This document shows, piece by piece, positions 1 through 11,640 of a stretch of DNA of 64,000 nt. The notes below the pieces were generated by a model. That model was not told where the DNA came from. It worked only from the letters and a program-made list of their open reading frames with translations, and made no database searches. A program made the translations under genes and the position numbers. Position 1 is the first letter of the stretch; each line of letters opens with the position of its first letter. This stretch comes from Desmodus rotundus (lineage: Eukaryota > Chordata > Mammalia > Chiroptera > Phyllostomidae), in NCBI RefSeq assembly GCF_022682495.2, contig NC_071387.1, positions 148,164,347 to 148,228,346 of the forward strand, given 5' to 3'.

Positions 1-719
1 TTTCCTGAGCCTCACATAATCAGATGAGTTACGTCTAATCAGCCAGAGATGCAGTCTTCTTTGGATAGTAACAGCTTTAGATTTTGAAAATACGTTGCCT
101 TCACTGCAATTTATTCTCTGTGCATCCCTAAAATGACAAGCTGCTTTCCTCAGAATGTATCAGGAATTCTGTTTCTTAGCAACACCCCTCCCACAAGCAG
201 TAAAAGACAGAACATAATTCCCTCCGGGCATTGGGAGTCTGCTCACAACACTGAAAATGTGGCCAATTTTCCCTTAGATGCGCACTTAGTCATCACTGCT
301 CCACCTTTGAAAGACAATACATTTGGGACCCTTCAAAGTAAAGTGTTTGAAAAGTTTGGAGCATTTCTCATTCCAATGCCTGCTATGTCAGGGCTTATTT
401 TTAAAGATATTACAGAATTTTAATGTATTAGGTCTTATAACATTGCTCTTCATCATCCAAAATTAAGAATGAAGGTTTGCTAATTCTAAGCTGTTTCTTC
501 CCACCACTTTCCAAGTTCACCATTCAAAGAAGTATAACAACTTTCTCATTTTAAACACCAGCTGCACTCTTCAGTTTTATATTCTAGATTTCAGAAAATA
601 AAAGTTTTACATTTTAATCATGTATAAAATTAGCTCATTGTACATGTAAAAATTTAAATGTGAAAATCAAATCCAGCATTTACCTTATTTTATTATCAAT
701 TTTGTCATCACATAATAAT
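1..719. other. Intergenic, nothing recognised
   Basis: AT-rich single-copy-looking DNA downstream of FEM1C. I see no coding exon, RNA gene or recognisable repeat. The short open frame at 133-423 has no recognisable protein content. Confidence 0.5.
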
Positions 720-809
720 AGTTGCTACATTTACTAAGAAATTTTGTGCCAAGTGTTCTCCTTAGCCCTGTACATTCTTTATTCATTCTTCATAAAAACC
801 GCATGTGGT
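720..809 (-). repeat. MIR SINE, first half of a split copy
   Basis: The stretch resembles the reverse complement of the MIR core and tail (tactaagaaattttgtgcca, then a run resembling the fall-off toward the 'cataaaaacc' segment). The match is diverged, as expected for an ancient element. It appears to continue at 1315 after an L1-containing insertion. Confidence 0.5.
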
Positions 810-1314
810 GACCTAAGACTGAAGTTCTCCATAGGACATAATAGACACTAACTAGTGCTGTATTTTCCTGAGGCGATACAAGATTTATTAATGAAAGGTG
901 ATGTGGGAAAGTAAATAAATATTTCCCAAGTATAAATAAAATAAACTTTCCCCTTTGTGACAGTATGGATGGACCTGGAGAACATTTTGCTAAGTGAAAT
1001 AAGCCAGCCAGAGAAAGATCATATGATTTTATTCATATGTGGAATCTAATGAACAAATTGAACTAACATGCAAAACAGAGACAGACTCATAGATGGAGAG
1101 CAGGCTGACAGCTCTGGGAGACGGAGGTTGCAGGGTGGAGGGATCAAGCAAAAAAGAAAACAAGAGACAAAGAACTCATGGACATGGACAACAGCATGGC
1201 GATTGCGGTGGGGAGAGGGGTGAGTGGAGGTGGCAGAGGGTTAAGGGGGGACAAATGGGAGTGGAGAAATAAAATTTGAACATGAAAAATAAATAAATAA
1301 AAATTAAAAAAATT
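810..1314 (+). mobile_element. 5'-truncated L1 3' end inserted in a MIR, with unexplained 5' segment
   Basis: From about 950 the sequence is the typical end of L1 ORF2 and 3' UTR (atggatggacctggagaac, then taagtgaaataagccag), closing with an A-rich AATAAA-containing tail near 1312. Flanks at 794-809 and 1315-1331 share aaaaacc..atgtggt, which looks like a target-site duplication. The first 140 bases of the insert (810-950) are not L1 that I recognise, so the insert may be chimeric or may be two events. Confidence 0.6.
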
Positions 1315-1480
1315 AAAAACCCTTATGTGGTAGGTATTATTAATTCTCATTAACTATGGAACTGAGGCTTTAAAAGTAACTAGCTCAAGGCCACACAGCT
1401 AGTAAAAGAGACCCATGCACTTAAGTAATATATTAATCTTTACACTCTAATAAATTACTCATTAGTTCTCTTTTTTGTTT
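1315..1480 (-). repeat. MIR SINE, second half of a split copy
   Basis: The reverse complement of the MIR core is clear: gaactgaggc, then aaggccacacagctagtaaa. It continues the piece at 720-809, interrupted by the L1 insertion. Confidence 0.75.
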
Positions 1481-2160
1481 TGTGTTCTGCTCATCACTGC
1501 CTCTGACCTATTTTGTTGAATCTAATTAATGAATAAATAAAACCACATGTAATTTTATATTTCTAGAAAAGGTAGTACTCAGTAGTTACTTAAGGAAACT
1601 TGAACACATTCCTAATTAATACTTCATCCTTCAACCCTGTAATTGTATGTTACAAAGAAGGTATGTTGGATGAATTCAATGCAGTAAAAAGCTCCAATGA
1701 GCTTTGACTTGCGTACTGAGCAGATCAGTTTCTCATCACCAGAGCCAGACTATTTTATCAGCTGTTTGACAAATAGAGTAACTTACCACATCTTCTCCGC
1801 AGTTCTGTCATGTCCTGTGGGTAACTAGGAGACTAGCAAGCACAACAAATGTGGTCACAATTATTTAAAGTGTGCTCCCATCTAATGGATCTAATTTTTT
1901 CTTAGACACCTGACATTTGAATCACTATCATTTTCTATGGCTAAAGACATTCTTTCCATTATAACTTAATAGGCTACTCCTTAACTTTCACACAAGTACT
2001 CCAGCAAATATACTCTGTTACGCTGTTGGCACAATCCAATAAAGTGCATTACCATTTAGCTATATATTAAACAGTGGTCTTGGGAGGGATATACTCTCTC
2101 TCTTTCTCTTTCAGTATATACTCACATACACAATGTAAATTTAAATATATAAAATATATG
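1481..2160. other. Intergenic, nothing recognised
   Basis: AT-rich sequence with no exon, RNA gene or repeat that I can identify. Confidence 0.4.
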
Positions 2161-2812
2161 AGGTCTGTCCAGAAAAACTCCAGCCTTTGTTAAGGTAACA
2201 AGAGTGGTTTCTGCGACATCGATGTGACCTGGCAGCCAAGAAGAGTGGACTGGAATGTGTATGTGTGAACAATGATACTTCACTGTACTAGTCAGTGAGT
2301 GACGCCTTTGAGAGCATATGGACTGTGTGGCCGTCACATTCAAAGTGACTGAGCGAGTAGAGCAACAAATCTGCATCAGATTTTGCATTAAACTAGAACA
2401 TTCCTCTGTAGAAACTATTTGCATAACTCAGAAGACTGCGCTATAACTCGTGATTGGCAGCTTCATCGTAACAACACACCCGCTCACGCATCACGTCTCA
2501 TGAAGAGTTTTTTGGCAAAACATCAAGTCACCCAGGTGACTCAGTCCCCCTACAGCCCAGATTTGGTGCCCTGTGACTTCTAGCTTTTCCCCAAACTAAA
2601 ATCACCTGTGAAATGGAAGAGATTTCAGACTGTTGATGAGATTCAGGCAAATATGACAGGACAACTGATGGTGATTGGGACAACTGTGTGAGGTTTCAAG
2701 GTGCCTACTTTGAAGGAGACTGAGGTCTCATTTTCTATGTACAATGTTTCTTGTATCTTCTTCAATAAATGTATTTTTCATATTACATGGCTGAATACCT
2801 TCTGGACAGTCT
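2161..2812 (+). mobile_element. Non-autonomous mariner (family A, copy 1)
   Basis: Terminal inverted repeats aggtctgtccagaa and ttctggacagtct bound a 650-bp element in TA-rich flanks. Translation of the plus strand gives the C-terminal part of a mariner-type transposase (PAHAS, then SPDLVPCDF, LFPKLKSP), with in-frame stops. A short N-terminal piece (EQQICIRFCIK) is joined directly to it, so the middle of the transposase is missing. A second copy at 48886-49534 has the same deletion, so this is a deletion-derivative family that spread as a unit. It cannot code for a working transposase. Confidence 0.85.
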
Positions 2813-4019
2813 ATATATGTAATATGTATATATTAATGAAGTATCTTGAGGGTCAGTATATAATAAATAGTAAATGGAGTGCTTTGATGAAAAGATATAT
2901 TAAATACACATTTCTTCTTTTAGATACCTTGAGATGTTAGTCCATTGCTAGAGGAATACGAAATTCCCTTAAAGAGCCATTAACCACTAAATGCTTCACA
3001 TATGTGTAAAGAAGAAAAATAAAAGTTGTACTTTGTACACCAAAATAACCCAAGCCAATTTTTTCTGATAAGTTAGAAGAAATGCAATATACAAACGTTC
3101 ATCCTCCTCTTCGACCTGGACGTTGAAGGAAGGCTTACTTGAGCTAGGTCTACGGTGACTACAAAACGAAGACTGCTCTGTGGCTCCAAAGGTTCTCAGC
3201 CCCAAATCTTAGCCCCATTACAGGTTGCTCTCAGCAACTTTGCTTTCTATTGTGGCAGAGGAAAAACAATGTTCACATTCAGAACTAAATGTCAGGGGCA
3301 TACTCAAGGTCACGTAGCACAATTATAATTCTATGCTCTGCCGATCCATTAACAAAGTATAACTGAATTCTAGGGAGAATATCAATATAAGAATGACCTT
3401 GATTCAACTCTAATTTAAAAAACTGAAAATCTCTTAATAACGCTGGTACTTATGACCCAGCACAATTAGAAATGAGACGAGTGGACTAGCTTTGTACAGA
3501 CTATCCACTCATCCAAACACCTGGAAACATGGATAAATATACCTTCTCTTCCCACCTTCTCCGAATTTGTTTTTAATACATAGCTGAGTGAAAGAAAGAA
3601 AAACTCTTAAGTTTCAGAAATGAAGAGGGGAATTTAAAGCAAAGTGTAAGTGCACAAGCTAATGCCAACATTGATGGAGGTGGGGTGTCTAAAGATTAGG
3701 GACTAAAAGTTTAGCATCTCCAGAAGGCATCTCCTTTAGTATCAGTTAGAGAGGGAGCTGGAACTAAATTCTACACATGACATCAGGAACCTGGGAAAGA
3801 CCATTCCTTAAGTAAAGGGGCCAAGAAAACCTTAGCCTTCTAGTCCCATGAGGCAGCAAGGAGCCTTTGTTGTCTATCCATGAATATGAATTGGGTTAAA
3901 AACAATATGCTTCCATGAGAAAGTGGAACTTTCTGCACAGAATCCAAAGTAACTTCACCCTCTTCATGTAGGATACTCAAGCTGAAATTTTAATATAAAT
4001 ACTGATTCTGGAACTGCGC
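2813..4019. other. Intergenic, nothing recognised
   Basis: No exon or RNA gene is visible. Parts after about 3590 are A-rich and could be the diverged upstream end of the old L1 at 4020, but I cannot support that. Confidence 0.35.
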
Positions 4020-4810
4020 AGGTCCTGGGTGCTCTGGAGAGATATCCCCAAAGCCCTGGACACAGAGAGGACTTCCACTTGCATACAACCTGCTGAGCAC
4101 AGCTACAAAAATAAAATTGCAACCTCCAGGAGGAAAGACTCCATCATGAAAAAAGCAGCCCTATCAACAAGAGGCTTAGCATCTAGGAACTGAGATACTA
4201 TAACTACAGGGGAGCATAAAGTAGGAACGTTTACAAAGAGGGGGAAATTGAAAATGCAACAAGAAAACCTGAACAAAATAGAATTTCTAAAAATAAAACA
4301 TAGGCATTGAAATTTTAAAATTTCATAGACGATGTTACCATATTAGATAGAAGATAACAGAATTAGTGAATGAAAGAAAGGTTTAAGAAATTAGAGTCTA
4401 GTACAGAGAGATTGAAGATATGAGAAAAGCTCAGAGACAAAGAAGAGACTGTAAAGGTCTAAGAGTGTGTCGGACGGGAGTCCCAGAAGACAAGAATAAC
4501 AAGAATGAGGAAGAGTCTGTAGACTGAGATGTAGTGGGTGACAATTTTCCAGACTAAAGAAAGACATGAGTACACAGACTGAAGACTCATACTTATGAGT
4601 CACAAGAAGGATACATATATAAATCCCACCTAATCACATCATAAGGAAACAGTAAAATGCTGAAGCCAGAGGACATCTCAAAGCATATGAGAGAAAAAAA
4701 ATGAGTACCCACAATGGAACAAAGAATGACAGAAAACTTAGCAACATTAGAGGCCAAAAGATAATCGAATAGTTTCTTCAAAATGCTGTGGAAAAAGCTG
4801 TCGGAGTGAG
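4020..4810 (+). mobile_element. Ancient L1/HAL1 ORF1 remnant
   Basis: The plus strand follows the order of L1 ORF1: an A-rich coiled-coil-like part, then ggagtcccagaagacaag, then gacaattttccagactaaag, then agaggccaaaagataatcga near 4750. These match landmarks of the ORF1 RNA-binding and C-terminal domains, but every frame is broken. The divergence is much greater than in the HAL1 copies elsewhere in the window. Confidence 0.6.
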
Positions 4811-5579
4811 GCAGAGTTTAACACACACAGTACTCACTTCCCCCTGCCTCAAAATAAGAATATTAAAGGTATTTATACATGTCTAAAGCCTGAAAATTAA
4901 TAAGCAGAACCCTCATTTAAAATGGAGTTGGGAGGCTAGAAAAGAGAACTCTCGTTCACATGTCACTCAATGTACACCACTAAACCGCAGCAGAAGAGGC
5001 AAACCTTGCATCTCCAAAAGGAAGTGATACTATTTTGCTGCCTCAGCAGAAGGAAGTTTTCTTGCCTAGTAACAGCTCATCCAATGGGAGACTGCCATAG
5101 CTATACTTTGAAACTTCAGCTTCCTCTGATGGATGCTTCATTTACCAAAGCCCCTCCCAAGTTTGAAAAGAGTATTCCTCTCCTTTGTTTCTGGACTTGC
5201 ATACAGTTCACCATTTGACTGCAGGCATGTCCCAAACTGCAAATCTTTTGTGTTCCCAAATATACCCATTTTGATAGAGAAATATCTTGCTGTCTATTTG
5301 TTACAGGTTAATAGAAGAATCTACTCTACTTTAGAGGTAAGAAAATCTTTTCTCAAAAGGAATGGACAGTGTAAGTAATAAATAGCGCTATTAACAAAAC
5401 TGGTAAATAAGTACATGTGAGCACAAACTAAAACAACCACCATAAAATAGTTCATTGGATGGGAGGGATATTAAAACCACGGCGAACCATCATCTTACGT
5501 TTCCAACAATGTACAAAATTAGAGACACGTGATAAGAGTTAAAACGTTCCAAGTTCCTTGCAGTATGGATAGCTCTGGC
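4811..5579. other. Intergenic, nothing recognised
   Basis: No repeat or exon identified. Two short overlapping open frames at 4970-5378 show no known domain. Confidence 0.4.
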
Positions 5580-6075
5580 AAACCAGTATGCATGTTGTGT
5601 TAGTTTTCAAGGGCTGCCATGACAACTTACCACAAACTTGGCTTAAAACAACAGTAATTTATTCTCCCACAACTGTGGAATCCAGAGTCCAAGATCGAAG
5701 CGTCAAAAGGGTCAGTTCCTTCTGGAGGCTCTGAGGAAGAGCCATCCTCTCTCCTAGCTCTTGATGACTGCCAACAACCCTTAGCATTCCTTAATTTGTA
5801 GCTACATCACTCCGGTCTCTGCCTCCGTCTATACAGTTTTCCCCTCTGTGTTGGCTCTGTCTTCACATGGCCCTCTCCACTGTGTCTCCGTATCTTCTAC
5901 TATACTGTCTAAGAACACTCTTCCTTGGATTTAGAGCTCATCTTAATCCAGGATGGCCTAATTGCAAGATCCTTCCCTTAAATACATTTTCAAAGACCTT
6001 TATTACAAATAAGACACACTTGGAGGTTCTCAGTTGATGTATTTTTGAGAGACTACAATTCAATCCAGTACACAG
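5580..6075 (-). mobile_element. MaLR (MLT1/MST-type) solo LTR
   Basis: The sequence is the reverse complement of a mammalian MaLR LTR. It starts tgttagttttcaagggctgc, has caacagtaatttattctc (the antisense of the LTR polyadenylation region) and ends caattcaatccagtacaca. No internal retroviral region flanks it, so it is a solo LTR about 495 bp long, diverged and therefore old. Confidence 0.8.
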
Positions 6076-6560
6076 GATGTTAAAAATACTGTGTAAAATA
6101 TGTATAAAGGTTGCCACTAAAAAAAAAAAATTTAAGTGAAATATATAAATTCTAAACAAATAAGAGGGATAAAGAAATACAGAAAACAATCTCCTTGAAG
6201 TTAGGAAAAGAGAAATAATGGCTAAGCAAGAAAATAAAATGGTAGAAGTTAAGTCAAAATGAATTAGAAATAACTTTAAATGTAAATAAGTTAAAAGTAG
6301 GATTCAGATTGGATCAAAAATGAAACAAAACAAAACCCACATATACCATGGCTGATCAAAATATTCACAGACTTGGGTTCCATTCTCCTTAATACCTTCC
6401 TCAATGCCTTAGCTTAGCGGGGCGAAAGTACATTCTCACTTGATTAATGTCCTGAAATCATTTTCACCTGTGACCACATTAACAACAGATTATAAACACA
6501 GGTTGCAGAATAGAAAAAAGAAAAAAGCTGCTTTCAAATCAAATTTCCCACATTCTAATT
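6076..6560. other. Intergenic, nothing recognised
   Basis: A-rich stretch with no recognisable gene or repeat before the hAT element. TtcTAATT at 6553-6560 is the left target duplication of that element. Confidence 0.4.
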
Positions 6561-6770
6561 CAGGGGTGTCAAACTCCTTTTCACCGGGGGTCACATCAGC
6601 CTCAGAGTTGCCTTGAAAGGGCTGAATGTAATTTTAGGACTAAGTAAATGTAACTGCTCCTTAACAGTTAAGCGAGAGCTCGGCGCTGCCGCCGGGTAGA
6701 AACAAGGTGTCCGGCCAGATGAAACAAGGTGGAGGGATTCAGCCCACACGCCGTTTGTTTGCCACCTGTG
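6561..6770. mobile_element. hAT miniature element (copy 1)
   Basis: It begins caggggtgtcaaac and ends gtttgccacctgtg, an imperfect inverted repeat typical of hAT ends. It is flanked by an 8-bp duplication, ttctaatt at 6553-6560 and ttctaact at 6771-6778. At 210 bp it has no coding capacity. The interior is GC-rich (gagctcggcgctgccgccgg). A related copy lies at 21029-21218. Confidence 0.85.
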
Positions 6771-9584
6771 TTCTAACTGTATTAAGGAGTTAATTTGGGG
6801 GGATCTGTTTCAAGGGTTTTTTAAAGTAGTTTTAGATGGCTGAAAAGATTAACAAAAAGTTAAAACTGTGAGATTTATTTTTGATCCCTCACTTATCTTT
6901 ATTCTTCTGCCAATTTCCTTTAAAAACCTTTTTTTTAATAAATTCCAGACTACAGAAAATAGACGTTGTTGCTGAACCTGGTAGACTATGATTGATTTTC
7001 GATCACGGTGAGCACGGAGGGCACTGCGTGGGCCAGGTTTAGTAAGTTCAGAATACAGAAATAGGTCACCTGCAGACGCACATACTCCTATGATTTTATG
7101 TAAAAGAAGTAAACATTTGAAAATAAAATATAAAGTACAACTTTAGCACAGTAATGATGTCAAAAAGATGAAGAAAATTCAGTCAATGGACTATGCACTT
7201 TTCCTCTAAACCTCATTTTGATAAAAAGATGAAATAGCCAGACAGTCCTAATGTGAACTATGTTTTTTAAAGTAAACAATGTAATATATAAGCAATTTTA
7301 ATTCAAGACCTATCTCAACCCTTATTAAACCTAAAAGTCAGAAAAACCTTCTGCCCTTCAGAATACAATTGAAAATTAGCTTTGTTTGCCTCCCCCCAAA
7401 TATCGCTCTCCTCAGCGGTAGGATTGCATTAGGAATCTTCACATCCCTGCCTCACTGCACAGTGTTGGATGATCAGTAAGTTTATTGAATGTGTGACTTT
7501 ACATGATAAATTTCCCCCAAATTTATTTCTCTTTGATCATAAAGACCCTTTCCCCTAAAGTTTTAATATATTGGCCATTGAGAGGAGTTTAAATTTTGAT
7601 AGTCGGACCCAATAATATTCTTTCATGTTATGGTAAAAAGTGGTTGGAGTCTAAAGAAAAGCCAGTGCATTCAATACAGAGCCCTAGGAGGTATTATGAG
7701 GGTTACCAGCTATTCTCATATTTTAGTTTTTAGCACAAATTTTTTCAGTATTTAAACATGGAGAAAAATTTCCTTTTAATAAATACTCTTAGACAATTAA
7801 AAGACTCTTTCCTAACTTTGCCCCTACCTACTCCCAACAAACCTCTAACATTTCATTTTTTAAGGTCTATTCAAAGTGGGAGGAAGACAAAGTTCACCAA
7901 CTGAAACTTTTAATTCTATTTCAGTAATCACAATTCTAAACTTAACATAAAATCTAGAAAGTCAGCAAAAGCAGAAAGAAAATAGATTCGTTGAACAATC
8001 AACTGAGATAGGAAGAAGGTAGCCATTTTAGATTGCAATAAACGTACACATTTCTACTTTAATATTTTACATATTGTCGTTTATACATTTCCTTATTTTG
8101 ATGGTGAGCTATAGTTTAGTCAGTATTACATTACAGAAAGGTTACACTTTGATGCCTAGATAAAATAGTCATTAAAGAAAGTTTTGTTGGGGACAAAGGT
8201 TGCTGCCTTAGTAATGCTGGGAAATGGTATCTGGATACTGTAAGGCTAACAACAAAAAGAAATAGGAAAAAAATGTGCATAAGCATTGTATCTCGTAGGC
8301 AAATTTCTCACAAGGTACTGGGTTAGCAATTCTGAAACTGCATTATATGTGCAGTAGAGTTGAAAAAATAAGTAAATAAATTGCAGAGAATGAGTTAGGT
8401 TTCTCACCGACAGAAAAAGGAGTTACAAATAAGCAAAAGGATGTAACTAGGATGAATCCTGTGGTACTGGATCAGGAGTTGGAGAGATCAGTATACACTC
8501 AGGTTTATTTTAAATATATACAGATAAATACAGAAGGAATTATAGATATGTCTGTGAGTATGTACACACAGTCAACAAGGACAACCAACAATCAAGACTT
8601 GGATTCTAAATGCCATTCTCTGATGAAAGGAATAGTTCTTCAGAGAAAAGGCTGACTCTAGGGCTGGGGCAAAGAACATACAAAGATGAGCCTGGAGTAT
8701 CTTGTAGTGCTAGAAAGTGAGGACAGGCTAAGGCGGGGAAGGGGTCATGTCAAAGGACCTAACTCCCAAAGGCCAAAGTGAGAATAATTTGAGCTTCAAA
8801 ATAATCATAGTATTTTATTACAACACACACAAATAAAATACATATCTTGAGCCTATATGCAAACTAATTGAATGATAAGTAACAAATCTCCCATACATTA
8901 GAATACCCCCTCTGGGCAATACAACTTAATTCTTCTCCTCCACGAGCAGGCATTGGACTTGACTTTCAAAGAATACATGAGGAATTGAAAAAAATGTAGC
9001 TCTCCAGTAGAGAAAGAACCTGGTAAGGTTAGTATCAGCAGTGGTAAGTCACAGTGGTATCATGTTCCGCTTATGCGATGTAGCAGAAAAGCACTTTCAC
9101 ATCTTCCCCAGAAAATGATCATCCCAGTCAAGTCATGAGAATCTATCAGATAGATTAGACATTTTACAAACTATCTGACCAGCACTCTTCCAAAACATCA
9201 ATGTGTAGGAAAACAAGATTAAGAAACTGTTACAGAGTAAGGAGACAGGATAACCAAAAGGTATTGTAGTGTGTTAAATTGGGTCCAGGAATAGAGAAAG
9301 GTCATTAGTAGATTAGTAGAAAAACTGTGAAATCCAAATACAGTCTATAGTTTGATTAACTGTTTTGCACCAATGTTAACTTCTTAGTTTTCATAAACTA
9401 AATTTGATAAGCAGGTAACACGTACGATGTTAACATTAGGGGAAGCTAGCTACAGGGTATACGATAACTCTGTAACTACTTCTGCGACTTTTCTGTTAAT
9501 ATGAAATTACTCAAAATTTTTAAAGCCTTGAAGTAGGCCCTAGCACCTCTCTCTCAGCTTGGGTTTGACCTACAGGAGCCCAGA
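6771..9584. other. Intergenic, nothing recognised
   Basis: A 2.8-kb stretch of unremarkable AT-rich DNA. I see no exon with plausible splice sites, no RNA gene and no repeat I can name. The small open frame at 8452-8655 carries no recognisable motif. Confidence 0.4.
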
Positions 9585-10265
9585 AGAAGACGGCCTCCCC
9601 CACTGTTGTGATGCTTCAGCACACCTGCGGCCATTTGTTCAGGTATATGGTATGGGAGGTCACTATTCCACTGTTCTTTATTCAGCTGCCTCTAAACAGA
9701 ATAAACCGGAACAAGTAGAAAAAGAATTGTTGAGAGTAGAACAAATCTTGAAGGAACCCAAAATAGATGCTCCTATTTCAAAACCCTACGTAAACCATTC
9801 CGTTCTGTTCAAGTGAAAAGCCTAAATGATATGACCACCAGAGAGGTTTTCTCCCTTCACATGCGACTTGGCGTGCTGAAAATGGTTGCTTGAACAATCC
9901 CCCTGGAGCCATTTCTGCCTTTTCTACCTTGAGTGTCCACCGTGGGGAAGTACCACGCACAGTGAGCACTGCATCTTCTTCAAATGAAGCCACTCTTTCT
10001 GAATTCAGTATGGTCCTGAAGAGCTTCCTCAGTAAAAACCTAATGTTGAGAGTGGAAGTTAAGATTGATCCATCAATCACGGGTGGAATGACTGTCCATT
10101 TTGGAGAAAAATATGTTGATATATCTGCAAAAACCAAGATTCAGAAGCTGAGTAAGCTTATGCAGGAGGTCTTCTGAAAGTGCTGCTTTTTCTGTCAGTG
10201 AAAATACTTAAACTTGAAGCAACAATGTTTTCTCAACAGAAATGTTTTGAAATATTCAAAGAAAT
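9585..10265 (+). pseudogene. ATP5PO: ATP5PO (mitochondrial ATP synthase OSCP subunit) processed pseudogene
   Basis: ATP5PO encodes the oligomycin-sensitivity-conferring subunit that links F1 to the peripheral stalk of mitochondrial ATP synthase. Translated pieces match it in order: [20 protein letters not shown] at about 9626-9700, [18 protein letters not shown] to 9760, then in another frame [18 protein letters not shown] from about 9915, [15 protein letters not shown] and [16 protein letters not shown], ending in a stop at 10175-10177. The parent gene has introns and this copy has none, so it is a retrocopy. Part of the N-terminal presequence is missing, and stops and frameshifts near 9815 and 9890 prevent a full product. 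A 3' UTR-like piece with AATAAA follows to about 10265. Confidence 0.9.
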
Positions 10266-10937
10266 AAAAATATTCTATAAATCATACTAATTTGTGTAAT
10301 TCATCTGCAAAATAATTTTCCTAACCCAAACATATTAAGACTTGTTCAAAGTCAGTGATATAGAAAGAGAAAACTACATACCAGTTTATTTTTAGGATTA
10401 CAGAAAAATCAGTAAGGTTTAAATGTATAAACTCTTTGTGTATAACTAAAGATTCCACAATTTCTTTATAAAGCTACATTTAGATGAATAGAAGGTATCC
10501 TAACATCAGCTACTCCGGAAATGAACAGGAAGGAATTGTTGCCTACTGGCAAAGAATGTGGACTTATGTTGCTACTTGACTTTTTTCTGGTCTAAGATTA
10601 CTCTGAAAGGACATGGGGAATATCTCTAATTTCCCCTTAACACTCCATTATAAGCAGGTCACATTCATTTAAATTCATCTTTAACTTAATCCTATTTTCA
10701 GAATTTCCCAAAATTTAGCTACCATACACTACTTTAACAGTTTGTCCTGAAGAATCTAAGATTTAAAACACACACACAAAATATACCCAAGCATTAACTG
10801 TGTATACCTGGGAGATTTTGCTTATTTTCCAGTCTTCTACAGTGAATGGATACAGTAATCATTTGGCACTGCAGGAAATCAGTATTATTGACTGAATATT
10901 CAACTGACATTACTTTTATCAAAGAATCAAGGTGGAC
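10266..10937. other. Spacer between two retrocopies, nothing recognised
   Basis: AT-rich DNA with a short (ac)n-like run near 10770. No gene or named repeat seen. Confidence 0.4.
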
Positions 10938-11640
10938 ATAGTCTTGCAGAACTGAGACCCAGCAGCCGCCTGTAAAGGTGCTGGCACCAGTGGAGGGCAT
11001 GCGGAGACAGGGTAGGGGTGGCCCTGGGCAAGAAGCTACAACAGGAGTTGATGCTTATGATAATCCTCCAGCAAGAGAACTTCTGCCTTCCCTGACCCCA
11101 ACCACCTCTTCAAATGGTGGAGGGGCGGGGAAGGACCATCCGGGGAGCAGCCAAAACAGTCTGTGAAGACCTGAGGTCTCTCTCCACGTAGTTCCCCAGC
11201 GGACACTGTCCCAGCGCCTGCCTTCACAGCACACCCACGGGGAAGCTCATGCCCTGCCACCACCACCAACACACGGACACCACTTCTTCCTGGACATCCT
11301 CGAGGACAAGTGGTCAGCCCCGTGACATCAGGACCACCCTACTCCCCTACAGGGCCTGCTGGGAGAACCCAACATCAATAGCCCTCTGAACAAACATACT
11401 GAATTCTGGAAACACCCACCACCTTTAAGAACTTGCAAGAAACCTTAGAGCAGGTCTCCCTCCAAGAGCCCTGACCTGGCTGTCCAGCCTGTCTCCCCGT
11501 GTTGTCCTTATTTTTTCCTCGGATGGTCTGTCCTTTGTCTTCTGTGTAAGACTTTGTTATATTAAGCTGTGGTGTCATTTTTGTTTTGTTTTTTTTGTTG
11601 CCAGTTAAGCCCTTGTGATCAGTTCATTATTTTGTTAAAA
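10938..11640 (+). pseudogene. UBE2C: UBE2C (E2 ubiquitin-conjugating enzyme) processed pseudogene
   Basis: UBE2C (UbcH10) is the E2 that works with the anaphase-promoting complex. Read across three frames, the stretch follows the whole 179-residue protein: QN-DPAA at 10946, KKLQQELM at about 11029, NHLFKW at 11102, TIRGAAKTVCEDLRSLS, then FPSG and C at 11190-11250, KWSA at 11308, GENPTSI near 11355, FKNLQETLEQVSLQEP and a stop at 11472-11474. The start codon is ATA and several frameshifts and stops occur. The catalytic cysteine codon before LDIL appears changed (ttcttcctggacatcc). No introns remain and a 3' UTR follows, so this is a dead retrocopy, more decayed than the ATP5PO copy. Confidence 0.85.
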
